Assembly: GCA_937907705.1 (NCBI GenBank)
Contig: CALCVP010000042.1
Location: forward strand, 1-34,511
Source: an uncultured Prevotella sp.
GTDB taxonomy: Bacteria > Bacteroidota > Bacteroidia > Bacteroidales > Bacteroidaceae
Direction: 5' to 3'
Length of the DNA stretch: 34,511 nucleotides
The translations under genes were made by a program, and so were the position numbers. The notes below the pieces were generated by a model. The model did not search any database. It saw only the letters and a program-made list of their open reading frames with translations, and was not told where the DNA came from. Positions 8,994 to 17,563 of this stretch are shown in pieces (the stretch's first letter is position 1; each line of letters starts with the position of its first letter).

Positions 8994-10328
8994 TTATCTG
9001 AACAATATTTCTTCACCGCGCACGCTGTCGTCAAATTTTCCATTGTCCAAGATATGACGTCCGTTGCAAAAAGTGTGGTCCACATGCCAATGGAAGGTAT
9101 GACCTGTCAACGGACTCCATCCACACTTGCTCTGAATGCACTGTGCAGTTACTTTCCATGACTTGTGGGGCGACACGATGGTAAGGTCTGCCTTGTAGCC
9201 CTTGCGCAAATATCCACGCTGGCGTATCTCGAACAGCTGTGCTGGACGATGGCACATCAGCTCCGCCACCCGTTCAACAGTAAGCACACCCTTGTCTACC
9301 AATTCCAGCATAGACACTAAAGAAAATTGTATCATCGGCATACCGGAAGCAGACTTGCAGCAGCCCCCCTGCTTGTCGGCAATAAGGTGTGGCGCATGGT
9401 CTGTTCCTACCACACTGATGCGTCCATTCGTCAAAGCCTTTTGCAAGGCCAGCTGGTCGTGCTCTGTCTTTATCGCTGGATTGCACTTGATGAGCACGCC
9501 CAATGTCTTATAATCTTTATCGGAAAACATCAGATGGGCTATTACCGCTTCAGCGGTAATACTGGGCATATGATGAACCCAAGGTTCAAAAAGTGTCAAC
9601 TCCTTGGCCGTTGTTACATGCGCTACATGCAGCCGTGCATGATGTTTCTTTGCCAGTTCAACAGCCAAACGGGTGGAAGCATAACAAGCCTCCTCACTTC
9701 TTATCTCGGGATGGTGAGACACATCTGGGTCATCTCCATACAAGGATTGAGCTTGAGCCATATTGGCATTAATGATAGAAGTGTCTTCACAATGTGTCAT
9801 AATGGGAAGGGGCGATGAACTGAATATTTTGTCAAGTGCATCTGCTCTGTCAACCAACATGTTGCCCGTAGAGGAGCCCATAAACAGCTTTATGCCCGGA
9901 GTATGATGAATGTCAAGCTGCTGGAACAAGCCGGTATTGCCATTGGTAGCCCCAAAGAAAAATGAGTAGTTGACATAGCTCTCCTCCTTGCCCCGGTGCA
10001 TCTTGTCTGCCAAGTCTTCCAAGGTAGTGGTCTGAGGCTTGGTATTAGGCATATCAAAGTAAGAGGTTACACCACCATAAGCGGCAGCCCTACTTTCGCT
10101 CTTGATATCTGCTTTTTGGGTAAGTCCAGGTTCTCTGAAATGTACATGGTCATCTATAATGCCTGGCAACAGATAACTGCCTTGAGCGTCTATTGTCTTG
10201 CCATAATGCCCTGTTGCAGCATGGCTGTCATAAATAATATCTGCTATCGTATCGTTTTCTATGATGAGCATGCCCTTTTGGGTCTTCCCTTCATTTACAA
10301 TAAAGGCATTCTTTATTAATGTTTTCAT
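8994..10328 (-). CDS. pyrC: Dihydroorotase
   Basis: Dihydroorotase interconverts carbamoyl-aspartate and dihydroorotate in pyrimidine synthesis. The 444-residue protein has the metal ligands DHVHFREPG (H61, H63), a likely carboxylated lysine in GIKLFMG (K147), H179 in THCED, H237 in HVAHVTT, and the catalytic aspartate in GTDHAPH (D310). All expected active-site positions are present, so an inactive paralog is unlikely. The length and the FREPG form belong to the type I (allantoinase-like) class. It heads a two-gene unit with the metallophosphoesterase. Confidence 0.94.
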   Translation of the reverse strand: MKTLIKNAFIVNEGKTQKGMLIIENDTIADIIYDSHAATGHYGKTIDAQGSYLLPGIIDDHVHFREPGLTQKADIKSESRAAAYGGVTSYFDMPNTKPQTTTLEDLADKMHRGKEESYVNYSFFFGATNGNTGLFQQLDIHHTPGIKLFMGSSTGNMLVDRADALDKIFSSSPLPIMTHCEDTSIINANMAQAQSLYGDDPDVSHHPEIRSEEACYASTRLAVELAKKHHARLHVAHVTTAKELTLFEPWVHHMPSITAEAVIAHLMFSDKDYKTLGVLIKCNPAIKTEHDQLALQKALTNGRISVVGTDHAPHLIADKQGGCCKSASGMPMIQFSLVSMLELVDKGVLTVERVAELMCHRPAQLFEIRQRGYLRKGYKADLTIVSPHKSWKVTAQCIQSKCGWSPLTGHTFHWHVDHTFCNGRHILDNGKFDDSVRGEEILFR

Positions 10329-10437
10329 CTTGACTTAAAGATTTGTTTATCTTGATATTTTATTCTTTCTATTCTACAGTATCTGTGGAAAATGTGGCTC
10401 AAGCGCCTTCGTGTTTTCCTGAAATCTATAAAGACAA

Positions 10438-10475
10438 TCGGCATAATACAAAGCTACCACTATGTATTATGCCGA
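10438..10475 (-). terminator. Perfect 13-bp hairpin after the DUF4369 gene
   Basis: TCGGCATAATACA (10438-10450) pairs perfectly with its complement at 10463-10475 around a 12-nt loop. It lies between the DUF4369 stop codon (10604) and the pyrC start (10328). The minus-strand tail TTGTCTTTATAG is only moderately T-rich. Ending the DUF4369 transcript is the simplest reading. Confidence 0.55.
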
Positions 10476-10540
10476 CTGATATACGGTAAAAAACGAGTTG
10501 GCATCATTGAACCTTATCCACCATTAATAATATTCTTGTC

Positions 10541-10570
10541 TATGCTCTATGCTCCTTATGCTCTATGATG
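10541..10570. repeat. Short tandem TATGCTC repeat
   Basis: TATGCTC occurs at 10541-10547, 10548-10554 and 10557-10563, followed by a decayed copy TATGATG (10564-10570). It sits just downstream of the DUF4369 stop codon. There are too few units to suggest a function. Confidence 0.5.
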
Positions 10571-10603
10571 CATTATAAGGTTCCATTGCCATCCAGACTT
10601 TTG

Positions 10604-11398
10604 CTATTCAGCAGTTGTTTCAGTGCCACCGTCCTCATTAGGCTGTGCCATCTGGTTGGGTGTAGGTGGCTGCGGGGCTGTCATCTGAGGGTCTTCCGGT
10701 GCTGCTGTGCCATTCATAATAGCTTGGTTTTGCTGTGCCTTTTCATAATAGTCCTTCACATAAGGGTCATTCTTGAAGTGCTCGGTAGCTTTGCTCATAA
10801 TATCCTCTATCCACGGTGAAAGCTCTGGATAGCGATGATTGGCTGTCATCATAAAAAACACTCCAGGTCCTAACACATTGTCAAAGTTCTCCACTATAAA
10901 AGAGGTAATAAGCTGATCTTCTTTTGCTGCTATCTTATTGGCTTTTTCTGCCAAATGGGCATTTACAGCGTTCATATCGTTGCCATTCATAATAGCCTGA
11001 CTCTGAATATGTCCTAAATCGCTCACTTCATTCTCAAGCTGATTGTATTTTTCAATAAACTTGAACAGCTTGTCATTCAGCGGCGTGCCACTGACTTTCT
11101 GTTGTGCATTGTCTATCTTGATAGAAATCTCGCCACTCTCCAATACTACGGGCATCAAGCTTTCATCATCCATAAATAAAGTGGAAATGCGTGTAGAGTC
11201 TAATGTCCCGTTGAAATGGAACTGCCCATGAACAATGTCACAAGAGTCTATGGTCTTCATATCGCCTTTGTCATACACCTTCAAAAAGAGCATACGACCG
11301 TCAAGCGTAGGCACATTAGAAGTTCCTTGTATATCGTATGACTTGCTGCAAGATACCAATGTTCCCAATAAAATCAAAGAGTAGAGAATTCTAATCAT
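10604..11398 (-). CDS. DUF4369 lipoprotein
   Basis: This 264-residue predicted lipoprotein has a short signal peptide ending in LVSC (Cys17). The next 100 or so residues form a beta-rich domain of the DUF4369 type, with GRMLFLKVYDKGDMKTIDSC and GQFHFNG blocks. In Bacteroidetes this domain often precedes a thioredoxin-like (AhpC/TSA) domain. Here no CxxC thioredoxin motif follows; instead there is a helical region to about 225 and a low-complexity Pro/Gln/Glu-rich tail. It is a DUF4369-only form of unknown function. Confidence 0.82.
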   Translation of the reverse strand: MIRILYSLILLGTLVSCSKSYDIQGTSNVPTLDGRMLFLKVYDKGDMKTIDSCDIVHGQFHFNGTLDSTRISTLFMDDESLMPVVLESGEISIKIDNAQQKVSGTPLNDKLFKFIEKYNQLENEVSDLGHIQSQAIMNGNDMNAVNAHLAEKANKIAAKEDQLITSFIVENFDNVLGPGVFFMMTANHRYPELSPWIEDIMSKATEHFKNDPYVKDYYEKAQQNQAIMNGTAAPEDPQMTAPQPPTPNQMAQPNEDGGTETTAE

Positions 11399-11424
11399 TA
11401 CGAATGTTTTTGTAAATACTAATA

Positions 11425-11432
11425 CAAATGTA
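11425..11432 (-). promoter_or_regulatory. -7 promoter element of the DUF4369 gene
   Basis: The minus strand reads TACATTTG, an exact TAnnTTTG match, 27 nt before the start codon. No clear -33 TTTG is present. Confidence 0.45.
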
Positions 11433-11493
11433 CAACGATATCTCGATGTATGAAAAAATTTTTATTGTATTTAAATAATTATGCTGACTTTTA

Positions 11494-11919
11494 TCATTTT
11501 TTTGCCTCTTTACCCAATTCATGGCTGATGCGGTGAGTGGTATACAGTTCTATCATACACGCTACCAACAGCAACACTACCCAATTGTTGTGTATATAAG
11601 TAAGATAGGTATTATAGCCATCTTTGCTCATACTCATAAACAAAGGGAGCAGCACATGATAAGTATTCTCAAGCATCAGCAAAGAAGAGACGATAAAAAA
11701 CATATCGCCAATATCCAATATACGACGCAAACGCTTCAGAGTAATGTTTGTACCACCATAGGTTTGCTGCATCTGCATGGCTACAAATGCCACTGAACCT
11801 ATGAAAAAAAACCATGGCGCTATCTGCATAAGCGTAAATACTTTAAGACCTGCGCCTATGACCATTAATACTGCACCTGCCAGCATTGTCATGCTTTGCG
11901 ATTTATTCAGTTGTTTCAT
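11494..11919 (-). CDS. Small membrane protein, function unknown
   Basis: This 141-residue protein has about four hydrophobic segments (near 8-28, 30-48, 67-88 and 105-123) and a basic C-terminus, HELGKEAKK. I do not recognise a named family. I chose the start MKQLNKSQ because the alternative 16-residue extension is polar and runs far into the upstream gene. With this start the gene overlaps the 3' end of the DivIC-like gene by 17 bp, which implies translational coupling and perhaps a shared envelope role. Confidence 0.75.
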   Translation of the reverse strand: MKQLNKSQSMTMLAGAVLMVIGAGLKVFTLMQIAPWFFFIGSVAFVAMQMQQTYGGTNITLKRLRRILDIGDMFFIVSSLLMLENTYHVLLPLFMSMSKDGYNTYLTYIHNNWVVLLLVACMIELYTTHRISHELGKEAKK

Positions 11920-12238
11920 TGTTGTCTGATTTTTTCTCGTCATCGCTGAGTACAAAAATATCTTCATCGTCAGCTTTCATAAAATAGTTTTCGCGAGCTA
12001 TTTTTGTAATAGCTTTCGGGTTTCTCTTCAGTTCTTTTAGTTTTGCTTCATCTTGCTCATATTGGGCATCATATCTCTCTATTTGCTTTTTCATGTCGTG
12101 TATCACGATTTGATTATGTATGTGCTTCATCAAACTGTTCTCATCAAAGAAACCTACAATCAGCACACCTACAGTAACCACAATCCAATATTTGTTGCGA
12201 CTTAAGAAATTCCAAATGGGATAAAGACGACTACTCAT
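11903..12238 (-). CDS. DivIC/FtsL-like septum formation initiator protein
   Basis: This 111-residue single-pass protein has a short cytoplasmic start, one transmembrane segment (about 17-33, YWIVVTVGVLIVGFF), then a coiled coil (about 45-75), and ends with an acidic tail. The ARENYFMKADDEDIFVL stretch after the coiled coil is typical of the FtsB/DivIC family that scaffolds the division septum. The start at 12238 removes an unlikely 33-residue extension and places the ATG 26 nt from a TACTTTTG promoter element. The tail codons overlap the next gene. Confidence 0.85.
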   Translation of the reverse strand: MSSRLYPIWNFLSRNKYWIVVTVGVLIVGFFDENSLMKHIHNQIVIHDMKKQIERYDAQYEQDEAKLKELKRNPKAITKIARENYFMKADDEDIFVLSDDEKKSDNNETTE

Positions 12239-12263
12239 AGTGTTTTCTATTATATTTTGCGTG

Positions 12264-12271
12264 CAAAAGTA
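12264..12271 (-). promoter_or_regulatory. -7 promoter element of the DivIC-like gene
   Basis: The minus strand reads TACTTTTG, an exact TAnnTTTG match, 25 nt before the chosen start codon at 12238. It supports that start over the upstream in-frame ATG at 12337, which lies before the promoter. Confidence 0.5.
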
Positions 12272-12402
12272 CGTAAAAATTATGTAATCATAAAAATATA
12301 AACAACATAATTGTAATCCTTTTGCGTTTATTGACAATCTGTATTCCGATAAGTATCACTCAACTATAAGAAGATGCAAACTTACAGCAGACACCCGTTA
12401 AA

Positions 12403-12951
12403 CTAACTTTCCTTCAATTTCAAATAAGACGTTATCTTAGTAACGGCTATATGGTAGGAAGCCTTCAAAGCTCCTTCTGAAGTATGCAGTATCTGTGCCA
12501 TTTCACTGTATTTCATATTGTCATAATATCTCAAGCAGAATACGGTCTTCTGCACATCCGGCAGCAAGGCTATCGCTTGCTGCAACAAGGCATGGGCTTC
12601 ATCGCCATCAAAATATTCGTCTGCCATCAGCTGGTTGGCAACCGACAGTTCATCAGAAGCAGCACTGGCGTCTCTCTTCTTCTTGCGAAGGAAATCCAAA
12701 GACTCGTGTATTGCAATGCTGCACAACCATGTAGACAGTCTTGACTTATTCTGAAAAGACTGTATATTGTTCCATGCCTTTAAAAAGGTGTTTTGCAAAA
12801 TATCATCTGCATCATCATGATTTAAAACAATGTGCCGTATTTTCCAATAAACCATTTCTGTATAGGTCTTTACTATAAGAGCGAAAGCATGTTCGCGCGT
12901 TTTTTCAGACTGCAACAGGTTCCAGATAGCTTTATCGTCCACTTTCTTCAT
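12403..12951 (-). CDS. ECF-type RNA polymerase sigma factor
   Basis: This 182-residue protein has sigma region 2 (about 24-92, with DDADDILQNTFLKAWNNIQSF and the RLSTWLCSIAIHESLDFLR block) and region 4 (about 125-178, with LPDVQKTVFCLRYYDNMKYS and a GALKASYHIA helix). Regions 1 and 3 are absent, as in extracytoplasmic-function sigma factors. It is the third gene of a unit with a T9SS-domain mini-protein and an L,D-transpeptidase, starting 9 bp after the latter. No anti-sigma gene is next to it, and downstream lies the unrelated DivIC-like gene. Control through envelope state is a reasonable inference from the operon. Confidence 0.92.
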   Translation of the reverse strand: MKKVDDKAIWNLLQSEKTREHAFALIVKTYTEMVYWKIRHIVLNHDDADDILQNTFLKAWNNIQSFQNKSRLSTWLCSIAIHESLDFLRKKKRDASAASDELSVANQLMADEYFDGDEAHALLQQAIALLPDVQKTVFCLRYYDNMKYSEMAQILHTSEGALKASYHIAVTKITSYLKLKES

Positions 12952-12960
12952 AGCAAAACA

Positions 12961-14499
12961 TTAAAGTGAAGGACAAAGAATACGGGCCATTGCTTCATCA
13001 AAAGCATAGACATCATCAAACTCTCTTATAGCATCTTCTTCATCATAATAAAGGGTGAAGTAGGCTATATAAACAGGCACTTGAGGAACTACCTTGACAG
13101 TATTTATCAAGCGTTTATGGTCTATCTTTGCCCGTTTTATCGAATCCTTTGGCGATGGGTCTGTATGCACGGAATAGTCAAGTTTGTCTTTCAGCTCGCT
13201 TGTAGCTTTATTGCCCAACAGGAAAAGTGCCAATTCATAAGGCTTCTCCACCCGGACACAGCCATGACTCACTGTTCGCACTTGGCGCTTGAAAATCCAT
13301 GGCGAAGATGTGTCATGCAAATAAACGGAGAAGTTATTTAAAAACCGGAATATAATACGCCCCAATGAGTTGGCAGGTCCACCCGGCTGTATGAGATACT
13401 GTTCGCCCGACATTATCTTAGCATAAGAAATGGCATAAACAGGCAGCTTTCCCTTTTCTTTGTCAAAGACAAACATATTCATACGGGAGAGATAACCTGT
13501 ACTATACACAATTTTCTTGGCTATACTCTTAGGCACTATCCATTGTGGGTTAATGTCCATTTTATAAATATAGCTGGAGAGCAATGGTGTAGGATTGTCT
13601 ACTGTTCCACACCCTACTTTCATTGTCAGTACCTTATCATTGTCTACTGCCCTCAAACTGCACGACGGTATATTGACAAGCACATAAGTATCTTCTGCCT
13701 CTATCGGCTTGCCTGCTGACTGCTTGTAGCGCCAACGACACCTTTCTATATTACATATCAGCTTCTTGCGCATACGATGCGTAAGGTTTCCACTGTTCAA
13801 CTTGGCTATCAACAAAGAATACAGCTTGCCTGAAGGCTGCACGGAAGACAAGAATCGGCCTACACTATTGTGTGTCACGCTTTCCAATGATTTAGCATAA
13901 AATGCACTGTCAGGGCGATAAATCTTCAAATCAGCCTGCTGGTAATAAGATACTCCTATTGAATCTGAGTCTTTAACATGTAATGAGTTAAAGAAAGCAT
14001 TGGGGTTAATGAATCCGAAATTCATGCCACACGCATAGCGCCAATAGGCTTTTGTCAGATTATATTCCAAGCGAGCGTACACCTTATTGATGTCATGCTC
14101 TTTGTCAAAAGCCAGAGAGCGCACGGCTCTCAAATCAGCTTTAATCTGCTTTAGTCTGAAAAAAGACTTGCTAATGCCTAAAGAGTCTGCACGGTGCAAA
14201 AAGGAAAGAAGTGTGTCTACACCGCTGTCGTTAACCCCTAATCGGCTAATCCAAATAAAATCTTTCTGCTGCTTGTAATATTTATAGACTTGCTTGTCTG
14301 CCGCAAACAATTTTCCGTCGTTTCTACCAAGCCTTATAATATGACGTCTAATCTCATCTATATCCAATCTGAAATCTGCCGAATCCAAAAGCTCATAGCT
14401 GTTCACAGTGAGATCTCTGTTTGGATTACCCACCCTCTCATGGCAACTGTAAAAGAGGCTTAAGAAAATGGAAACAAGAATAAAATGCTTCAGTAACAA
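12961..14499 (-). CDS. L,D-transpeptidase lipoprotein (YcbB-like)
   Basis: L,D-transpeptidases make 3-3 peptidoglycan cross-links or attach proteins to the wall. The 512-residue protein has a lipobox LFYSC (Cys19), a long helical scaffold (about 30-265) and a YkuD catalytic domain (about 270-430). The catalytic motif is SHGCVRV (411-417, Cys414), with the preceding conserved histidine in VYLHDT (H395) and the FRFLNNFSVYLHDT lead-in typical of E. coli YcbB/LdtD. A C-terminal extension (about 430-512) follows, ending in an acidic helix. Lipidation would place it at the membrane facing the wall. It is cotranscribed with an ECF sigma factor. Confidence 0.92.
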   Translation of the reverse strand: MLLKHFILVSIFLSLFYSCHERVGNPNRDLTVNSYELLDSADFRLDIDEIRRHIIRLGRNDGKLFAADKQVYKYYKQQKDFIWISRLGVNDSGVDTLLSFLHRADSLGISKSFFRLKQIKADLRAVRSLAFDKEHDINKVYARLEYNLTKAYWRYACGMNFGFINPNAFFNSLHVKDSDSIGVSYYQQADLKIYRPDSAFYAKSLESVTHNSVGRFLSSVQPSGKLYSLLIAKLNSGNLTHRMRKKLICNIERCRWRYKQSAGKPIEAEDTYVLVNIPSCSLRAVDNDKVLTMKVGCGTVDNPTPLLSSYIYKMDINPQWIVPKSIAKKIVYSTGYLSRMNMFVFDKEKGKLPVYAISYAKIMSGEQYLIQPGGPANSLGRIIFRFLNNFSVYLHDTSSPWIFKRQVRTVSHGCVRVEKPYELALFLLGNKATSELKDKLDYSVHTDPSPKDSIKRAKIDHKRLINTVKVVPQVPVYIAYFTLYYDEEDAIREFDDVYAFDEAMARILCPSL

Positions 14500-14517
14500 A
14501 ACTACCTGCTATAAACC

Positions 14518-14835
14518 TTATTTAATAACAATACGCCTAACATAATCTCCTATTTTAACAATATAGCAGCCCTTGGACAAGTTCAGATCAAAGTATCTGT
14601 CTGAACCTTCCACTTTAAAATGGGCTACGCAATGCCCTGTAATGTTATAAATATACACTACAGATGAAGAACTAAAGCCATAGACGTGCAACTTCTTGGA
14701 AGGAGTTACAGATACAGAGCAGGCATCATTGTCGTTGTCAATTATCTCGATAGCTGTTTCTGCATACACAGAAGCAGGTATCATGGTCAAGACAGATAAT
14801 GCAGCAAATACTATAGCGATAAAATATTTCTTCAT
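14518..14835 (-). CDS. Secreted mini-protein consisting of a T9SS-type sorting domain
   Basis: This 105-residue protein has a clear signal peptide (1 to about 25, cleavage near VYA-ET), a 15-residue acidic linker and then a domain (about 40-105) that looks like a type IX secretion C-terminal sorting domain. The blocks are KLHVYGF, VYIYNITGHCVAHF, FDLNLSKGCYIVKIG and a basic end VRRIVIK. Normally this domain is the tail of a large cargo protein, but here there is no cargo. It starts the unit with the L,D-transpeptidase and sigma factor, 18 bp before the former, and has the best promoter match in the window. Confidence 0.82.
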   Translation of the reverse strand: MKKYFIAIVFAALSVLTMIPASVYAETAIEIIDNDNDACSVSVTPSKKLHVYGFSSSSVVYIYNITGHCVAHFKVEGSDRYFDLNLSKGCYIVKIGDYVRRIVIK

Positions 14836-14860
14836 AATAGTCTAATTTTATTTATCATGG

Positions 14861-14891
14861 CAAAATTAAGAAGAATATAGCAGATAACAAA
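14861..14891 (-). promoter_or_regulatory. Canonical Bacteroidetes promoter, -33 and -7 boxes
   Basis: On the minus strand TTTG (14891-14888) is followed after 19 nt by TAATTTTG (14868-14861), the exact Bacteroides consensus with normal spacing. It lies 25 nt before the T9SS mini-protein and should drive the mini-protein - L,D-transpeptidase - sigma factor unit with the housekeeping sigma. Confidence 0.7.
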
Positions 14892-14910
14892 ATAAAAAAA
14901 CACTTTTTTT

Positions 14911-15828
14911 CTATTCCACTTCAAATACGCACATTTCATTGCACAAGAAGGCATTTTTAAAAACTTTCTGCGCATCCGCAAGTATTTGCTGTTCATTGTC
15001 ATATCTTGCTGAGAAATGGCCCAACAGCAGCTTTTGGACATGGGCTTTGGCAGCTATTGATGCAGCCTGTCCTGCTGTACTGTGGAAATAGAGTGCAGCG
15101 CGCTTCTCGTCTGCATCGCAATAAGTAGACTCATGATAGAGCATGTTTACATTTTCTATCAGTCGAGCCAATGCAGGCTTGTACTTTGTATCTGAACAAT
15201 AGGCATACGAACGTGCAGGGTCGGCAGGGGTGGTAAGCAGATGATTGGCTATTACATCGCCATCAGGCGTTGTCCAGTCTGCACCGTTTTTAATATTGTC
15301 CCGCTGACTGATGGGAATTTCGTAATAGTCTATCATATCCCTGCGAAGGTGAGGAAGCTTCTCTTTCTCCTTAAACAAATAACCGCAACAGGGCACCCTA
15401 TGGTTGAGTGGCAGTGTGGTTACGGTCAAGCTTTTATCCTCATATACTATTTTGTCAAGAGCAGTATCCACTGCATGAAATGTTACTTGATAATCAAGTC
15501 CCTGACAAAACATATCCAACTGTAGTTTCAACAAAGGCTCCATTTCCTGAGGGGCATAGATATGCAAGGGAGCTGTTCGGCCCAGCATGCCGAAAGTAGA
15601 AATCATGCCTATCAATCCAAAACAATGATCGCCATGAAGATGACTGATAAAGACGGCCGACACTTTATTGAAATGGACATGTGCCTTTCTCAATTGCAGT
15701 TGAGTGCCCTCACCACAATCAACCATAAACACCTTTCCACGTATCTCCACCAGTTGAGAGGAGGAATAATGTTTTAATGTTGGCAATGCACTGCCACAAC
15801 CCAATATCGTTACTTTAAATGGTTGCAT
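14911..15828 (-). CDS. rnz: Ribonuclease Z
   Basis: RNase Z is a zinc endonuclease that trims the 3' end of tRNA precursors. The 305-residue protein has the MBL motif SHLHGDH (62-68), the opening ILGCGSALPT and FMVDCGEGTQLQLRK. A flexible-arm insert with LPLNHRVPCCGYLFKE (middle) and later YCSDTKY, YHESTYCDAD and LLGHFSARYD blocks are diagnostic. I chose MQPFKVTILG as the start because the family begins there; an upstream ATG would add six residues. It is flanked by gaps on both sides and appears monocistronic. Confidence 0.93.
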   Translation of the reverse strand: MQPFKVTILGCGSALPTLKHYSSSQLVEIRGKVFMVDCGEGTQLQLRKAHVHFNKVSAVFISHLHGDHCFGLIGMISTFGMLGRTAPLHIYAPQEMEPLLKLQLDMFCQGLDYQVTFHAVDTALDKIVYEDKSLTVTTLPLNHRVPCCGYLFKEKEKLPHLRRDMIDYYEIPISQRDNIKNGADWTTPDGDVIANHLLTTPADPARSYAYCSDTKYKPALARLIENVNMLYHESTYCDADEKRAALYFHSTAGQAASIAAKAHVQKLLLGHFSARYDNEQQILADAQKVFKNAFLCNEMCVFEVE

Positions 15829-15920
15829 CTCAGCTTCTATAAACAAGTTAATGTGAATATGATATACAGACTGGTTCCAAAAAACGGCCGAACCAAGACG
15901 ATATGTTTTGTATTGAATAT

Positions 15921-16481
15921 CTATTTATTGTTTTCTACGGATCGTTTATAGCCATAAATGCCTTTAGCATTTTCCAGATACAAGGAGTCTGGCCCCAAAT
16001 TATAAATATCAAATGTATCTGAAGACAGCACAAGATGCCCATTCTGTATTTTCCATTCCGTATAGGGCTTGGGCTCTTTTACATTGCTCACCACTACTCC
16101 ACCCTCTTGCAGGTCAAAAGTCTTGTCCAAACTTACCCATTTACCAAGTAGAGAGGTAATGTTGATCACTTGAGTAGCCACCAATCCTTCTTCTTGTTTA
16201 TAACCTGTTACAGCCAATCTGTCGCCGGCAAAAAGGCCGCCTTTCACCACAGAGCAAGAATCGTCATCATTGATAGCATAGACCAATGTGTCGCCTTTAT
16301 CTGTAATGAGCTCTAAAGTATGCATGGCAGAGCCTTCGCCGCACTTACCATAGACAGTAGAATCGGCTTCTGTTTCTTCAGACAGCGTGGGCATATTAGC
16401 AGTATTCCCTGCTTTTTTGTTTGTACAGCCCACAAGACCCATAATGATTGCTACAAGCAAAAATGACAATATATTCTTCAT
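15921..16481 (-). CDS. Lipocalin-like lipoprotein
   Basis: This 186-residue predicted lipoprotein has the lipobox GLVGC (Cys19). A first beta-rich half (about 50-105, SAMHTLELITDKGDTLVYA) is followed by a segment beginning LLGKWVSL (about 110), with alternating strands WKIQNGHLVLSSDTF and DSLYLENAKGIYGYKR. The LxGKW start is typical of the lipocalin-like domains in Bacteroidales lipoproteins. Ligand and role are unknown. It starts 3 bp after mazG, so the two are almost surely cotranscribed. Confidence 0.7.
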   Translation of the reverse strand: MKNILSFLLVAIIMGLVGCTNKKAGNTANMPTLSEETEADSTVYGKCGEGSAMHTLELITDKGDTLVYAINDDDSCSVVKGGLFAGDRLAVTGYKQEEGLVATQVINITSLLGKWVSLDKTFDLQEGGVVVSNVKEPKPYTEWKIQNGHLVLSSDTFDIYNLGPDSLYLENAKGIYGYKRSVENNK

Positions 16482-16484
16482 AGC

Positions 16485-17369
16485 TTAACTGTTTTTATCT
16501 TCATCAATTGTATCTCTTTCTATTGCTTTAGCCTCGTTCCAAAGCTTGTCCATCTCTTCTAACGACATTTCTGTCAATGGCTTACCTATTTTTATAGAGT
16601 GCTGCTCTATATAATTAAAACGCCGTATAAACTTTTGATTGGTTTTCTCTAATGCTGTATCCGGATTGATATGATAGAGACGAGCTGCATTTACCAAGGA
16701 AAAGATAAAGTCGCCGAATTCTTCTTCAGAATGTACTTTGTCCTCTTTTCTCAATTCCGCTTCCAATTCATGCAATTCCTCTTTTACCTTGCCCCACACA
16801 TCTCCTTTGTCTTCCCAGTCAAAGCCTACATTCCGGGCCTTATCCTGTATTCTATAAGCCTTTATCAAAGAAGGCAATGTGGCAGGCACACCAGACAGCA
16901 CGCTTTTGTTGCCGCCTTTTTCCTTCAGCTTTATCTGTTCCCAGTTTTCTATTACTTGTTGTGCCGTTTTTGCGTTTTGCAATTGGGCAGTATCCGTTTT
17001 TACATCTTCATTATAAGGTAGAGGCTTGGGATGCGCCACGCCCACCTGCGAAGGATGATACACATGGGGGTGTCTGAAAATAAGTTTATCTGTTAAATGC
17101 TGGCATACATCGGCTATGTCAAAATCGCCTTTTTCACTTGCTATCTTTGCATAGAAGCAAACATGCAGCAATACATCGCCTAACTCTTTACAGATATCAG
17201 GCGTATCATTTTTCAGCAATGCATCACACAGCTCATACGTTTCTTCTATCGTATTAGGCCTCAAGCTCTCGTTGGTCTGTTTTTTATCCCAAGGGCATTT
17301 CACCCTCAGTTCATCCAGCACATCCAGGAATCGGCCAAAGGCTTCCATTTTTTCCTCTCTTGTATGCAT
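16485..17369 (-). CDS. mazG: Nucleoside triphosphate pyrophosphohydrolase MazG
   Basis: MazG hydrolyses (d)NTPs to NMP and PPi, and removes non-canonical nucleotides or limits (p)ppGpp under stress. The 294-residue protein has two MazG domains. The first (about 10-120) includes CPWDKKQTNESLRPNTIEE and the metal-binding KELGDVLLHV. The second (about 165-280) includes FDWEDKGDVWGKVKEELHELE and EEEFGDFIFSLVNAAR. No toxin-antitoxin partner is present. It is the first gene of a pair with a lipocalin-like lipoprotein and has a distant but canonical promoter. Confidence 0.95.
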   Translation of the reverse strand: MHTREEKMEAFGRFLDVLDELRVKCPWDKKQTNESLRPNTIEETYELCDALLKNDTPDICKELGDVLLHVCFYAKIASEKGDFDIADVCQHLTDKLIFRHPHVYHPSQVGVAHPKPLPYNEDVKTDTAQLQNAKTAQQVIENWEQIKLKEKGGNKSVLSGVPATLPSLIKAYRIQDKARNVGFDWEDKGDVWGKVKEELHELEAELRKEDKVHSEEEFGDFIFSLVNAARLYHINPDTALEKTNQKFIRRFNYIEQHSIKIGKPLTEMSLEEMDKLWNEAKAIERDTIDEDKNS

Positions 17370-17532
17370 AGTATTCTATATTAATTATGGCAAAGAGAAA
17401 CTAACTCTCACATAAGGTTACCATATCCGATATATGACATGACAGTTATCTCTTTTATAGTTTTATAATATAATGTTTGCTTTCGAACAGGTTACATCTG
17501 TGCTTAAAGCATGATACATCTATTTTACAATG

Positions 17533-17563
17533 CAAAAGTACAACAAAAATAAAACTATGCAAA
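17533..17563 (-). promoter_or_regulatory. Canonical promoter of mazG
   Basis: The minus strand has TTTG (17563-17560), a 19-nt spacer and TACTTTTG (17540-17533), the exact Bacteroides -33/-7 pair. It implies a leader of about 155 nt before the mazG start at 17369, which is long for this window. Confidence 0.65.

Noticed and set aside
15829..15920. Possible terminator (GGTTC/GAACC) between rnz and the lipocalin-like gene
   Set aside because: Only 5 bp pair and there is no adjacent T-run on a useful strand.
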